This document shows positions 26,941 through 34,762 of a stretch of 64,000 nucleotides of DNA, one piece after another (positions within the stretch are counted from its first letter, which is position 1; each line of letters opens with the position of its first letter). Location: positions 62,001 through 126,000 of the forward strand of contig CAVQMU010000001.1 in assembly GCA_963713695.1 (NCBI GenBank), given 5' to 3'. The stretch comes from Rhodoblastus sp963713695 (GTDB lineage: Bacteria; Pseudomonadota; Alphaproteobacteria; Rhizobiales; Beijerinckiaceae). The notes beneath the pieces are model-generated. The model was not told the origin of the DNA. It did not search any database and saw only the letters and a list, made by a program, of their open reading frames with translations. The position numbers and the translations under genes are program-made.

Positions 26941-27306
26941 ATGACCAATATCAATCTCGAAGTCCCCGCCGAAATCCGTGAAATGGCCGAGAAGTCCGTC
27001 GAGCACGCTCGCAAGGCTTTCGAAAACTTTGTCGTCGCCGCCCAGAAAGCCGCCGCCGAGTCGGAAACCGCCACCGCTTCGCTGGCGACCGGCGCCAAGG
27101 AAATTTCGTCGAAGGCCATGGGCTATGCGGAAACCAACGTTAAAGCTGCATTCGACTTCGCCCAGAAGCTCTTCCAGATCCGCGACCCCAAGGAATTCCT
27201 GACCGCGCAGTCTGAGTTCGTGAAGTCCCAGCTGGCCACTGTTCAGAAGCAGGCCAAAGACTTGGGCGAATCAGTCCAGAAGGCCGTCACCGCGACCGCG
27301 AAGTAA
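26941..27306 (+). CDS. phaP: Phasin family protein (polyhydroxyalkanoate granule-associated)
   Basis: A 121-residue, almost entirely alpha-helical protein with the Phasin_2 pattern: VPAEIREMAEKSVEHARKAF, ENFVVAAQKAAAESE, KAAFDFAQKLFQIRDPKEFL and SEFVKSQLATVQKQAKDLGE. Phasins coat polyhydroxybutyrate granules and limit their size. TGC-N3-GCA operator-like sites lie upstream, and hairpins and a repeat follow. No phaA, phaB or phaC is in the window. The AAGGAAATTCC sequence before the ATG supports the start. Confidence 0.92.
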   Translation: MTNINLEVPAEIREMAEKSVEHARKAFENFVVAAQKAAAESETATASLATGAKEISSKAMGYAETNVKAAFDFAQKLFQIRDPKEFLTAQSEFVKSQLATVQKQAKDLGESVQKAVTATAK

Positions 27307-27313
27307 GGGCGAC

Positions 27314-27347
27314 CGGTGATAGCCAACCGTGCGTTGGCTGGTTCACC
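27314..27347 (+). terminator. Hairpin after the phasin gene
   Basis: AGCCAAC and GTTGGCT pair around CGTGC, extended by GGTGA and TCACC outside. It starts a few bases after the phasin stop. No strong U-run follows, so it may stabilise the mRNA end rather than terminate on its own. Confidence 0.45.
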
Positions 27348-27360
27348 CGCGTTATTCTAA

Positions 27361-27426
27361 AGCATTTTCGAGCGAAGTGGATTCCGGTTCACGTTAAGAA
27401 AATGCGTGAAAACAAGAAACTAGCGC
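27361..27426 (+). repeat. Dispersed intergenic repeat, copy 2 (short form)
   Basis: AGCATTTTCGAGCGAAGTGG and ATTCCGGTTC are followed by AATGCGTGAAAACAAGAAAC, matching the element at 1118-1206 but lacking its roughly 20-base central part. The last six bases also form the start of a 19-bp perfect inverted repeat. Confidence 0.7.
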
Positions 27427-27462
27427 CTGTTCGGTGAACCGGAGTTCACCGAACAGGCGCTA
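27421..27462. repeat. 19-bp perfect inverted repeat next to the dispersed repeat
   Basis: TAGCGCCTGTTCGGTGAAC (27421-27439) is exactly complementary to 27444-27462, with loop CGGA. It abuts the repeat at 27361-27426 and precedes the convergent rmuC gene. It could be a strong terminator or the end of a small mobile repeat. The rest of the intergenic stretch, to 27631, shows nothing I can name. Confidence 0.7.
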
Positions 27463-27631
27463 GCAGGCTGCGTTTTCTGCGAGCGTCGGTTGAGGGGGAG
27501 GTTGAATCGCCAACCCCAAAGCGGCGCTCGCCAATGATTTTCATTGACTGCCGTTTTGCCCGCCTCTTCGCGCGCTCGGCGCGTCAGGTGGCGGGCGGCG
27601 AGCACAAAATTCGAAGCCAACCCGCCGCCGT

Positions 27632-28750
27632 CTACTGCGCCGCCGTAAAAAGCTCCGGCGCGTCGTTTGGCTGCGCGAAATCGATCTTTTCGATCCGCTC
27701 GCCCCAGCGCGCGATCTTTTCCGACGAGGTCAAGATCGCCTGGACATCCTCTTGGCTTTGCCGGAAATGGCCGTCGAGCTTCAGCACGCGCTGGCGCAGC
27801 CGGAAAACGTCCTCGACCAGCTTTCGCGTCTCCGCCTGGATCACATGAGCCTGGTCGCGCACGAGGGCGTCCCGGACCAAGGCCTGCAGCACCTGGATCG
27901 CCATCATCAGCAGCGATGGCGAGACAATCAGCACGCGCGCGCGATGCGCCTTCTGAATCATGTCTTCAAAGAACTCGTGCAAATCGGCGAAGAGGGATTC
28001 CGAGGGCACGAAGAGGATCGCCACATCCTGCGTCTCCCCCGGCAGCAGGTAGCGCTCCGAAACGTCCTTGATGTGCTTTGACAGATCGGCGCGCACCCGC
28101 GCCTGCGCATTCTTGCGCAAGATGTCGTCGCTCGCTTCCTTCAGCGTGGAAAAGGCTTCGAGCGGAAACTTGGCGTCAACGGCGAGAAACTTGTCGTCGC
28201 CGGGCAGGCGCAGCACGCAATCGGGCCGGGCGCCCGTCGAGAGCGTGTGCTGGAATTTGTAAGCGCTGCTGGGCAAGGCGTCGCGGATGATCGCCTCCAT
28301 CCGGCCCTGCCCGAAGGCGCCGCGCGCCTGCTTGTTGGCGAGGATTTCCTTGAGACCGACGACTTCCTGCGTCAGCCCTGTGAGACGCGCCTGCGCCGCA
28401 TCGATCAGCGCCAGCCTTTCATTGAGCGCGCCGAGATTCGCCAGCGTCGCGCGCGACGAGGTCTCAAGCCTTTCATTGACCCGATGCGACGAGGAGTCGA
28501 GCTTTTCGCCGACAGCCCGGGCGAAATCGGCCTGCCGCCCGCCCAATATTTCCGCCAGGGTCTGCATCCGCCCGGCCATTTCGGCATGAGCCCGGGCCAA
28601 TGTCGCCATTTGCGCCTCGCTCACAGCCCTGCCGCGGCCGCGCGCCAGCAGAACCGCAAGAAGGAACAGGCAGAGCCCTGTCACCGCCGCCAAAAGCTCG
28701 AAAGCCGTGACGGGCGTGGCGAGGATTTCGAAGAGCGGGCGGTCGATCAT
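27632..28750 (-). CDS. rmuC: DNA recombination protein RmuC
   Basis: A 372-residue protein with an N-terminal transmembrane helix (FELLAAVTGLCLFLLAVLLA), a long coiled coil (residues about 45-135), and the RmuC nuclease-like domain: GRMEAIIRDALP, RPDCVLRLPGDDKFLAVDAK, VPSESLFADLHEFFED and ARVLIVSPSLLMMAIQVL. The conserved acidic and Lys residues of the PD-(D/E)xK fold are in DCVLRLPG and VDAKFPLE. RmuC limits inversions at short inverted repeats. Its start at 28750 is the first in-frame ATG giving a compact N-terminus. It is divergent from def. Confidence 0.93.
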   Translation of the reverse strand: MIDRPLFEILATPVTAFELLAAVTGLCLFLLAVLLARGRGRAVSEAQMATLARAHAEMAGRMQTLAEILGGRQADFARAVGEKLDSSSHRVNERLETSSRATLANLGALNERLALIDAAQARLTGLTQEVVGLKEILANKQARGAFGQGRMEAIIRDALPSSAYKFQHTLSTGARPDCVLRLPGDDKFLAVDAKFPLEAFSTLKEASDDILRKNAQARVRADLSKHIKDVSERYLLPGETQDVAILFVPSESLFADLHEFFEDMIQKAHRARVLIVSPSLLMMAIQVLQALVRDALVRDQAHVIQAETRKLVEDVFRLRQRVLKLDGHFRQSQEDVQAILTSSEKIARWGERIEKIDFAQPNDAPELFTAAQ

Positions 28751-28872
28751 GCGGGCATTCAAGCAAAAAGGAATGAACAAATATAGAACATAGAACGGCG
28801 ATTGTGGCAAACTGGATTTGACGGCGGCGTGCCCCACGCCTATTTCAAATGATCAATTCGAAAGTCTGAGTC

Positions 28873-29424
28873 ATGGCCCTCCGTCAGATCCTGTGCCTTC
28901 CCGACCCGCGCCTGCGCGCCGTCTCCGAGACTGTCGGCGTCGTCGACGATGCCGTGCGCGCCCTGATGGATGACATGCTGGAGACCATGTATGACGCGCC
29001 GGGCATCGGCCTCGCCGCCATCCAGATCGGCGTCGCCAAGCGCGTCATCGTGATGGACCTCGCCAAGAAGGACGAGGAGCCCGAGCCGCGCTTTTTCGCC
29101 GATCCGGAGATCGTCGAGCTCTCGGAAGACGAAAATGTCTACGAAGAGGGCTGCCTCTCCGTTCCCGAATATTACGAGGAAGTGTCGCGTCCCGCGAAAA
29201 TCCGCGTGCGCTACCTCGACCGCAACAACGAGCGGCGGGAAATCGAGGCGGAGGGCCTGTTAGCCACCTGCCTGCAGCATGAAATCGACCACCTCGACGG
29301 CAAATTGTTCATCGACCATCTGTCGCGCCTGAAGCGGGAGCGCGCCATCAAGAAATTCACCAAGGCGGCGAAAACCACTTCGCCGCGCGGCCCGGAAATC
29401 CGCGAAAAGCAAAGCGAACTCTGA
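28873..29424 (+). CDS. def: Peptide deformylase
   Basis: Removes the N-formyl group from nascent proteins using a metal ion. All three motifs are present: GIGLAAIQIGV, EEGCLSVPEY with the metal Cys, and CLQHEIDHLDGKLF with two His ligands and the catalytic Glu. Length is 183 residues, with a basic C-terminal tail. It is followed three bases later by fmt, whose product adds the formyl group, and then truA; this order is standard in the order. Confidence 0.96.
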   Translation: MALRQILCLPDPRLRAVSETVGVVDDAVRALMDDMLETMYDAPGIGLAAIQIGVAKRVIVMDLAKKDEEPEPRFFADPEIVELSEDENVYEEGCLSVPEYYEEVSRPAKIRVRYLDRNNERREIEAEGLLATCLQHEIDHLDGKLFIDHLSRLKRERAIKKFTKAAKTTSPRGPEIREKQSEL

Positions 29425-29427
29425 GAG

Positions 29428-30378
29428 ATGCGCGTTATTTTCATGGGCACGCCGGATTTCGCGCTGGCGCCGCTGGCCGAAATTTTTGGTCGCGGTCATG
29501 AGATCGCCGCCGTCTACTCCCGCGCGCCAAAACCGGGGGGACGGCGGGGGCTGGAGCTGACTCCCTCGCCCGTGCATGCAGCCGCCGAGCGCTACGGGCT
29601 GAAGGTGTTGACGCCGAAAAATTTCCGAGATCCCGAAACCATCGAGGAATTCCGCGCTCTTGACGCCGATGTCGCCGTAGTCGTGGCCTACGGGCTGATC
29701 CTGCCGAAAAGCGTGCTCGACTCGCCCAGGTACGGCTGCCTCAACCTGCATGCTTCGCTCCTCCCGCGCTGGCGCGGCGCCGCGCCGATCCAGCGCGCCA
29801 TCATGGAAGGCGATGCCGAGACCGGCGTCATGGTCATGCAGATGGAGGAAGGGCTCGACACCGGCCCTGTCGCAATGGCCGAAAAATTGAGGATACCCGC
29901 GGACATGACCGCCGGCGAGGCGCATGACCAGCTTTCGATCCTTGGCGCCGACCTCATTAGCAGGGCGCTGTCGGCGCTCGAACTTGGAGCCCTGACCTTC
30001 CAGGAACAGGCCGCGGACGGCCTGCTCTACGCCAAGAAAATCGACAAGGCGGAAGCGCGGATCGATTTTTCGCAGCCCGCGCAAAATCTGCATAATCTCG
30101 TCCGGGGCTTGTCGCCCTTTCCCGGCGCCTTTTTCGAGACGGACTTTGGAAAGGGCCCCGAGCGGGTGAAAATCCTGCGCTCGGCTGTGGCGCAGGGGGC
30201 GGGGCGTCCCGGCGAAATTCTCGACGACGCCGGGAAAATCGCCTGTGGCTCTGGAGCGCTTGTCATTCTCGAGGCGCAAAGAGCCGGTCGCTCCCCGGTT
30301 TCCGGCGCCGAATTCTTGCGCGGCGCGCGGCTTGCGCCTGGCGGCTGCCTCTCCGACGGCGCCCATGCCGCGCTATAA
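29428..30378 (+). CDS. fmt: Methionyl-tRNA formyltransferase
   Basis: Formylates initiator Met-tRNA with 10-formyl-tetrahydrofolate. MRVIFMGTPDFALAPLAEI begins the Rossmann domain; the catalytic region is LNLHASLLPRWRGAAPIQRA with EEGLDTGPV, and the C-terminal OB-like domain contains KIDKAEARIDF and VRGLSPFPGAF. Length is 316 residues. The stop overlaps the truA start by 14 bases. It is translationally linked to def. Confidence 0.95.
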   Translation: MRVIFMGTPDFALAPLAEIFGRGHEIAAVYSRAPKPGGRRGLELTPSPVHAAAERYGLKVLTPKNFRDPETIEEFRALDADVAVVVAYGLILPKSVLDSPRYGCLNLHASLLPRWRGAAPIQRAIMEGDAETGVMVMQMEEGLDTGPVAMAEKLRIPADMTAGEAHDQLSILGADLISRALSALELGALTFQEQAADGLLYAKKIDKAEARIDFSQPAQNLHNLVRGLSPFPGAFFETDFGKGPERVKILRSAVAQGAGRPGEILDDAGKIACGSGALVILEAQRAGRSPVSGAEFLRGARLAPGGCLSDGAHAAL

Positions 30379-31105
30379 ACTGCTCATCGAATATGACGGG
30401 ACCGATTATGTCGGCTGGCAGCGCCAGGCGAACGGGCTGTCTGTCCAGGAAGTCATCGAGACCGCGATTTCGAAACTCGATCCCGGTCCCATCGGTTTGC
30501 GCGGCGCCGGCCGCACCGACGCCGGCGTCCACGCTTCGGCCCAGGTCGGCCATGTCGATCTCTCGAGGGATTGGCGGCCCGACAAGCTGCGCGACGCGAT
30601 CAACGCGCATATGAGGCCGGACAAGGTGGCGATAACGGCGGCGGAGGCGGTCGCCGACGATTTCGACGCCCGGTTCTCCGCTAAGGCGAGGCATTATCTC
30701 TATCGCATCGTCAATCGTCGCGCGCCGCTGACCTATGAGAAGGGCCGCGCGTGGCTGGTGAAGCGCCGGCTCGACCCGGAAGCCATGCATGACGCCGCGC
30801 AATCGCTGATCGGCCGCCACGATTTCTCGACCTTTCGCGACTCCGACTGCCAGGCGGAAAGCCCGGTGCGGACGCTCGACCTCCTGGACGTCATCAGGGG
30901 GCCGGGCGATGAAATCCACGTGCGCGCCAGCGCACGCGCCTTCCTGCACCGGCAGGTGCGCTCAATGGTCGGCTCGCTGGAACATGTCGGTTCGGGCAAA
31001 TGGACTCGGCAAGACCTCGCAGCGGCGCTGAAATCCCGCGATCGCTCGCGCTGCGGCCAGGTGGCGCCAGCCGCCGGGCTTTATCTGGTTGGCGTGGATT
31101 ACTAG
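30365..31105 (+). CDS. truA: tRNA pseudouridine(38-40) synthase
   Basis: TruA makes pseudouridine at positions 38-40 of tRNA anticodon arms. YKLLIEYDGTDYVGWQRQ is the N-terminal motif and GAGRTDAGVHASAQVGHVDL contains the catalytic Asp. ARHYLYRIVNRRAPLTYEK and FLHRQVRSMVGSLEHVGSGK follow. Length is 246 residues. The ATG at 30365 overlaps fmt, as in related genomes. Confidence 0.95.
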   Translation: MPRYKLLIEYDGTDYVGWQRQANGLSVQEVIETAISKLDPGPIGLRGAGRTDAGVHASAQVGHVDLSRDWRPDKLRDAINAHMRPDKVAITAAEAVADDFDARFSAKARHYLYRIVNRRAPLTYEKGRAWLVKRRLDPEAMHDAAQSLIGRHDFSTFRDSDCQAESPVRTLDLLDVIRGPGDEIHVRASARAFLHRQVRSMVGSLEHVGSGKWTRQDLAAALKSRDRSRCGQVAPAAGLYLVGVDY

Positions 31106-31115
31106 CACAGAGCAA

Positions 31116-31604
31116 TCAGAGCTTGAGCGAAAGGCGCTCGACAAGGGGTGAAAAGCCCTCGTGCCGATAGAAGGCGCGAGCTTCTTCATTGAACGACCAG
31201 AAGGCGACTTCCAGCCCGTGCAAATTACGGCTTCGCGCCCAATCGCGCCCGGCGTTGACGAGCGACCGACCAATGCCGCGCCGCCGAGCCTTCCCGGCAA
31301 CAATGAGATGGTCGAGTTCGGCAAATCGCCGTTCACGACTGACAATTGTGGCTCCGCGCGTCTTTTCGAGAAAGATTGCCAATCCAAGCAGGCCATCCCT
31401 GCCTGAATCGGCAACCAGAACGATACTGTCCGGCCCGTCCATCCAGCCGTCGGGAATGCTTCGCTCGCGCCCTGCGGCGTCGGGCGGCTTGCGAAAAATA
31501 TGCGGCAGGGCGCGACGATGAAGTTCGTCAAGCTCCTCGAATAACGTCAGTAACCTGCTCTTCTCGGAGGAACGCGCCGGACGAATGATAAAAGGGGAAT
31601 TCAT
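31116..31604 (-). CDS. GNAT family N-acetyltransferase
   Basis: A 162-residue GNAT protein. The acetyl-CoA pyrophosphate loop is ARRRGIGRSLVNAGRDWARS, preceded by the beta-strand LDHLIVAG and followed by GLEVAFWSFNEEARAFYRHE, the usual C-terminal part. The substrate cannot be told. An AGGAG Shine-Dalgarno sequence lies six bases before the ATG at 31604. It converges on truA with a ten-base gap. The stretch 31605-31782 upstream holds nothing else I can identify. Confidence 0.85.
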   Translation of the reverse strand: MNSPFIIRPARSSEKSRLLTLFEELDELHRRALPHIFRKPPDAAGRERSIPDGWMDGPDSIVLVADSGRDGLLGLAIFLEKTRGATIVSRERRFAELDHLIVAGKARRRGIGRSLVNAGRDWARSRNLHGLEVAFWSFNEEARAFYRHEGFSPLVERLSLKL

Positions 31605-31782
31605 GGATGGCTCCTTTAGGAGCCGCCGCGTCGGCCATCAGACAAGAAGCAGCCGAACCTCGGCGGCTGCTGCACTGACATGGGTCATCGCCGCCGCTAT
31701 GTCAGCAGCGCGTAATAGTTCGGAGTGGCAAGTCTCATGACCATTTGGCGAAAATGCCTGCTCTGCTTAAGTCGGTCAAGAG

Positions 31783-32349
31783 TCACTCGACTTTTTCGCC
31801 GGGATAGACGCCCCAAAGAAAAGTCTGCTCCAGAAAACCGTCGTAGCCGTCGCCCTTGAGGCGGCACCAGGTCCCGTCGCATTTCTTCACCCCGGCGATG
31901 ACGCCCGGCGCAAGCCGCGCCACGATCGCTGAGTCCTTGTCCGGATCGGCGCGCAATGGCAGGGGCGGAGCGTCCTTCCTGCCGGGTGAGACCAGAACCG
32001 TGCGCTTGCCCGAGAGCAGCGAATGCAGCACCCAGCCCTCGGCCCCTTCGGAGTTGCGGATGCGCCGCCAGGTTTCGAATTCCGCGGTGATTTCGACGGG
32101 AAGGCCGGATTTCTGGTAAATCCATTTGGTGGCGTGGTCTTTGGAAGGGCCCTCGCGCAGGTTGACGTGATCGGACTTCAAGCTGGCGTAACGAGGCACG
32201 GGAAAGCCGGTCACGGGGCCGACGGCCTGCTGCGCCTGGGCGGAAATGCTGCCGAGACAGAGGCTTGCGCCGAGCGCGGCGAACGAGGCCCGCTTGAGAA
32301 ACGGCCTGGCCGAATTCTGGTATCTGTTCAAAACCGGCCAAATCGCCAT
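31783..32349 (-). CDS. Exported SH3-like domain protein
   Basis: A 188-residue protein with an N-terminal signal segment (ASFAALGASLCLGSISAQAQ, about residues 20-39). Two bacterial SH3-like repeats follow: SLKSDHVNLREGPSKDHAT to GWVLHSLLSG, and PPLPLRADPDKDSAIVARL to WCRLKGDGYDGFLEQTFLWG. It belongs to the COG3807 group, presumed to act in the envelope. The start at 32349 is chosen to give a proper signal peptide; upstream in-frame codons would extend it. Divergent pairing with a D-glycerate-type dehydrogenase gene is common in Rhizobiales. Confidence 0.8.
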   Translation of the reverse strand: MAIWPVLNRYQNSARPFLKRASFAALGASLCLGSISAQAQQAVGPVTGFPVPRYASLKSDHVNLREGPSKDHATKWIYQKSGLPVEITAEFETWRRIRNSEGAEGWVLHSLLSGKRTVLVSPGRKDAPPLPLRADPDKDSAIVARLAPGVIAGVKKCDGTWCRLKGDGYDGFLEQTFLWGVYPGEKVE

Positions 32350-32464
32350 AGCGCCGTCTTCCGCCTGTCTGCCGCGACCGCCGTCAAAACCCGGCTTCGC
32401 CCCATTCGCCATTCTTGTTTTTGCTAGGGCATCTGCTAGGAAGCAAAGAAAGGGGGAATTGGGT

Positions 32465-32478
32465 TTGATCACGGTCAA
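32465..32478. promoter_or_regulatory. Fnr/FixK-type box between the SH3 gene and the dehydrogenase gene
   Basis: TTGAT-CACG-GTCAA has the same half-sites as the box before hemN. It lies 95 bases before the dehydrogenase start and 115 before the divergent SH3 gene start, so either could be controlled. Only the pattern supports it. Confidence 0.5.
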
Positions 32479-32573
32479 ATCCTTGTCGCCCGCTGATCGT
32501 TAATGACCGGTGAATGCCGGCGAGAAAGCTAGCGCGCCCGTCGGGCGAAAATGGGCTGGAGGAACGGGATTTC

Positions 32574-33569
32574 ATGGGCAAGACCAAGCCGCTCGTCGTC
32601 GTCACTCGCAAGCTTCCCGATCCCGTGGAAATGCGGATGCGCGAATTGTTCGACGTCCGCTTCAACGAGACGGACAAGCCAATGACCGCGGCTGATCTCG
32701 CCGAGGCCTTGAAAACTGCCGAAGTGCTGGTGCCCACCGTCACCGACCGCATCGACGCCCATCTGATCGCCCAGGCCGGCGAGCAATTGAAGCTGATCGC
32801 CAATTTCGGCAATGGCGTCGATAATATCGACGTCACATCGGCGCTCAGGCGAGGGATCACCGTCACCAACACCCCCGGCGTCCTGACCGAGGACACGGCC
32901 GACATGACCATGGGCCTGATCGTCGCCGTGTCGCGCCGCCTCGTCGAGGGCGCCGGCGCAGCCATCAACGGCAGGTGGCAGGGCTGGTCGCCGACCTGGA
33001 TGCTGGGCCGCCGCATCACCGGGAAAAAGCTCGGAATTGTCGGCATGGGCCGCATTGGCCAGGCGGTCGCACGCCGCGCCAAGGCTTTTGGCCTGGAAAT
33101 CCATTACCACAACCGCCGCCGCGTTTCCGCCGCGGTCGAGCAGGAATTGTCGGCCACCTATCACGATTCGCTCGACCAGATGCTGGCGCGGATGGACATT
33201 GTCTCGGTCAACTGCCCTCATACGCCGGCGACCTTTCATCTCCTGTCGGCGCGTCGGCTCAAGCACCTGCATTCCGGCGCGATCGTCGTGAATACGGCGC
33301 GCGGCGAAATCATCGACGAGAACGCCCTGGCGCGCATGCTGGAGGCGGGTGAACTGGCCGGCGCCGGCCTCGACGTGTTCGAGCATGAGCCTGCCGTTTC
33401 GCCCAAGCTCCTGAAACTGGCCGAGGCCGGCAAGGTGACGCTGCTGCCGCACATGGGCTCCGCGACGCTCGAAGGCCGCGTCGACATGGGCGAGAAAGTC
33501 ATCATCAACGTGAAGACGTTTATGGACGGCCATCGTCCGCCGGATCGCGTGCTGCCGTCAATGTTGTGA
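32574..33569 (+). CDS. gyaR: D-isomer 2-hydroxyacid dehydrogenase (D-glycerate/glyoxylate reductase type)
   Basis: A 331-residue NAD(P)-dependent dehydrogenase. The nucleotide loop is LGIVGMGRIGQAVARRAKAF; catalytic residues are Arg in VVNTARGEIIDE, Glu in GLDVFEHEPAV and His in LLPHMGSAT. KLIANFGNGVDNIDVTSALR is typical of the glyoxylate/hydroxypyruvate reductase branch. Glyoxylate or hydroxypyruvate reduction is likely, which would fit serine-cycle or photorespiratory-type metabolism, but other 2-oxoacids are possible. A GGAGGA ribosome site precedes the ATG at 32574. Confidence 0.85.
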   Translation: MGKTKPLVVVTRKLPDPVEMRMRELFDVRFNETDKPMTAADLAEALKTAEVLVPTVTDRIDAHLIAQAGEQLKLIANFGNGVDNIDVTSALRRGITVTNTPGVLTEDTADMTMGLIVAVSRRLVEGAGAAINGRWQGWSPTWMLGRRITGKKLGIVGMGRIGQAVARRAKAFGLEIHYHNRRRVSAAVEQELSATYHDSLDQMLARMDIVSVNCPHTPATFHLLSARRLKHLHSGAIVVNTARGEIIDENALARMLEAGELAGAGLDVFEHEPAVSPKLLKLAEAGKVTLLPHMGSATLEGRVDMGEKVIINVKTFMDGHRPPDRVLPSML

Positions 33570-33641
33570 GGGGCGGCGCGAGCAAGCGCACGCCCCACAG
33601 CGGAGTTTTCGCCTACTAACCAAATTGCGCTGGGAACACGA

Positions 33642-33866
33642 ATGCTCCTCTTTTATATCCTGGCGGCGATCGGCGCACTGGCGGGTGTCGTTTACGCGTG
33701 GGCGGCGCGACCGCCGGCCCGCGTCAGTGAAGAAGAAGCCCGCCGCGCGAGGACCTTCGCGGAGCGAGGATTGTGCTTTACCTGCGGTCAGAAAATTCAA
33801 CGCCTTGGATATGCGCATAGCCAGGCCCGTCATTTCCAGCGCTGTTCGTCTTGCGACGGTGAATAG
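33642..33866 (+). CDS. Small membrane protein with a zinc-ribbon-like tail
   Basis: A 74-residue protein. Residues 2-22 (LLFYILAAIGALAGVVYAWA) form one transmembrane helix. The soluble tail has two Cys pairs, CFTCGQ and CSSCDG, spaced like a zinc ribbon, with two His between them (YAHSQARHFQ). I know no named family. It follows the dehydrogenase gene on the same strand by about 70 bases. It could bind zinc or iron at the membrane; this is inference from the cysteines. Confidence 0.6.
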   Translation: MLLFYILAAIGALAGVVYAWAARPPARVSEEEARRARTFAERGLCFTCGQKIQRLGYAHSQARHFQRCSSCDGE

Positions 33867-33946
33867 CTGGCGCGCCCCGCCTGCGGCTTTACTCCCTTGA
33901 AAAGGCAAAAACCCGTGGCCATATCGTCGTTGCGGTGAAAATCCGT

Positions 33947-33996
33947 GGGGGCGCTTCGGGCCCCCTGATATCAACGAGGCGCCTGAGAGGGCTTCG
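33947..33996 (+). promoter_or_regulatory. Tandem hairpins in the hsp20 leader, possible RNA thermometer
   Basis: The first hairpin pairs GGGGGC with GCCCCC (33947-33965). The second pairs CGAGGCGCC with GGGCTTCG (33975-33996) and ends two bases before the hsp20 ATG; part of the GAGAGG ribosome site is in its loop and stem. The layout resembles the ROSE thermosensors in rhizobial small heat-shock genes. Confidence 0.45.
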
Positions 33997-33997
33997 C

Positions 33998-34426
33998 ATG
34001 TCGCGTCCCACCTTGATGAATTCGCCCTTTCTCCTGGGTTTTGACGATATCGAGAAGGCGCTCGAGCGCGTCACGCGCACGGGGTCGGATGGTTACCCGC
34101 CCTATAATATCGAACGGCTGGCCAGCGAGGCGAACCTCCCGGAGCGTCTCCGCATCACGCTCGCCGTCGCAGGCTTCAGCCGCAGCCAGTTGTCCATCAC
34201 GCTCGAAGAGGGGCAGCTCGTCATTCGTGGCCGCCAGCAGGACGATCGGGAACGGCAGTTCCTGCATCGTGGCATAGCCGCCCGCCAGTTCCAGCGGAGT
34301 TTTCTGCTTGCCGAGGGCATGCAGGTGCTTGGCGCCGATCTGGCCGACGGTCTTCTGTCGATCGATCTCGTCCGTCCCGAACCGGAACGGATCGTCAAGA
34401 CGATCGAAATTACCGTGCGGAGCTGA
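33998..34426 (+). CDS. Small heat-shock protein, Hsp20 family
   Basis: A 142-residue alpha-crystallin-type chaperone close to IbpA-like HspA/H proteins. The N-terminus has SPFLLGFDDIEKALER; the alpha-crystallin domain runs from YPPYNIERL through LRITLAVAGFSRSQLSITLE and GQLVIRGRQQ to RGIAARQFQRSFLLAEGM. The C-terminal IDLVRPEPERIVKTIEI is typical of the class A group of rhizobia. Hairpins overlap the ribosome site, suggesting heat-controlled translation. A DUF1150 gene follows, a conserved pairing. Confidence 0.9.
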   Translation: MSRPTLMNSPFLLGFDDIEKALERVTRTGSDGYPPYNIERLASEANLPERLRITLAVAGFSRSQLSITLEEGQLVIRGRQQDDRERQFLHRGIAARQFQRSFLLAEGMQVLGADLADGLLSIDLVRPEPERIVKTIEITVRS

Positions 34427-34482
34427 GGAACGGTCCGCATGCAAAGCGCGTCTCATCAGAGAGCGCGGAAAGGGTTGTTGTC

Positions 34483-34740
34483 ATGACCAATCATTCTGCC
34501 AATCACGTGCTGACCGCGGATCAGTTCGCTCATCTCGGCGAAGGCGCCATCGCCTATGTCCGGCCGATGAAGTCGGAAGAGGCGCAGGTCCTGTTTCCGC
34601 AGATCACCGGGCTTGAGCCGGGCATGCAGTTGTTCGCGCTGCTTGCCGCCGACGGCGCGCCGATCGTGCTCGCCGATTCCAAGGACGCGGCCGTGGCCAA
34701 CGCCTGGGAGCACCAGCTCGCGACGGTGAGCGTCCACTGA
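34483..34740 (+). CDS. DUF1150 family protein
   Basis: An 85-residue protein with the DUF1150 pattern: LTADQFAHLGEGAIAYVRPM, then FPQITGLEPGMQLFALLAAD and APIVLADSKDAAVANAWEH. It lies 56 bases after hsp20, and this pairing is widely conserved in Rhizobiales, suggesting a stress-related function; no activity is known. GGTTGTTGTC before the ATG gives only a weak ribosome site. Confidence 0.88.
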   Translation: MTNHSANHVLTADQFAHLGEGAIAYVRPMKSEEAQVLFPQITGLEPGMQLFALLAADGAPIVLADSKDAAVANAWEHQLATVSVH

Positions 34741-34762
34741 GGCCGCCTGTACTGCTGCGGCC

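Noticed and set aside
27420..27620. A 66-codon frame before rmuC on the minus strand
   Set aside because: It lies over the repeat and palindrome, lacks a ribosome site, and shows no protein-like pattern.
31697..32341. A 214-codon frame overlapping the SH3 protein
   Set aside because: Out-of-frame shadow of the SH3-domain gene, which has a signal peptide and domain motifs.
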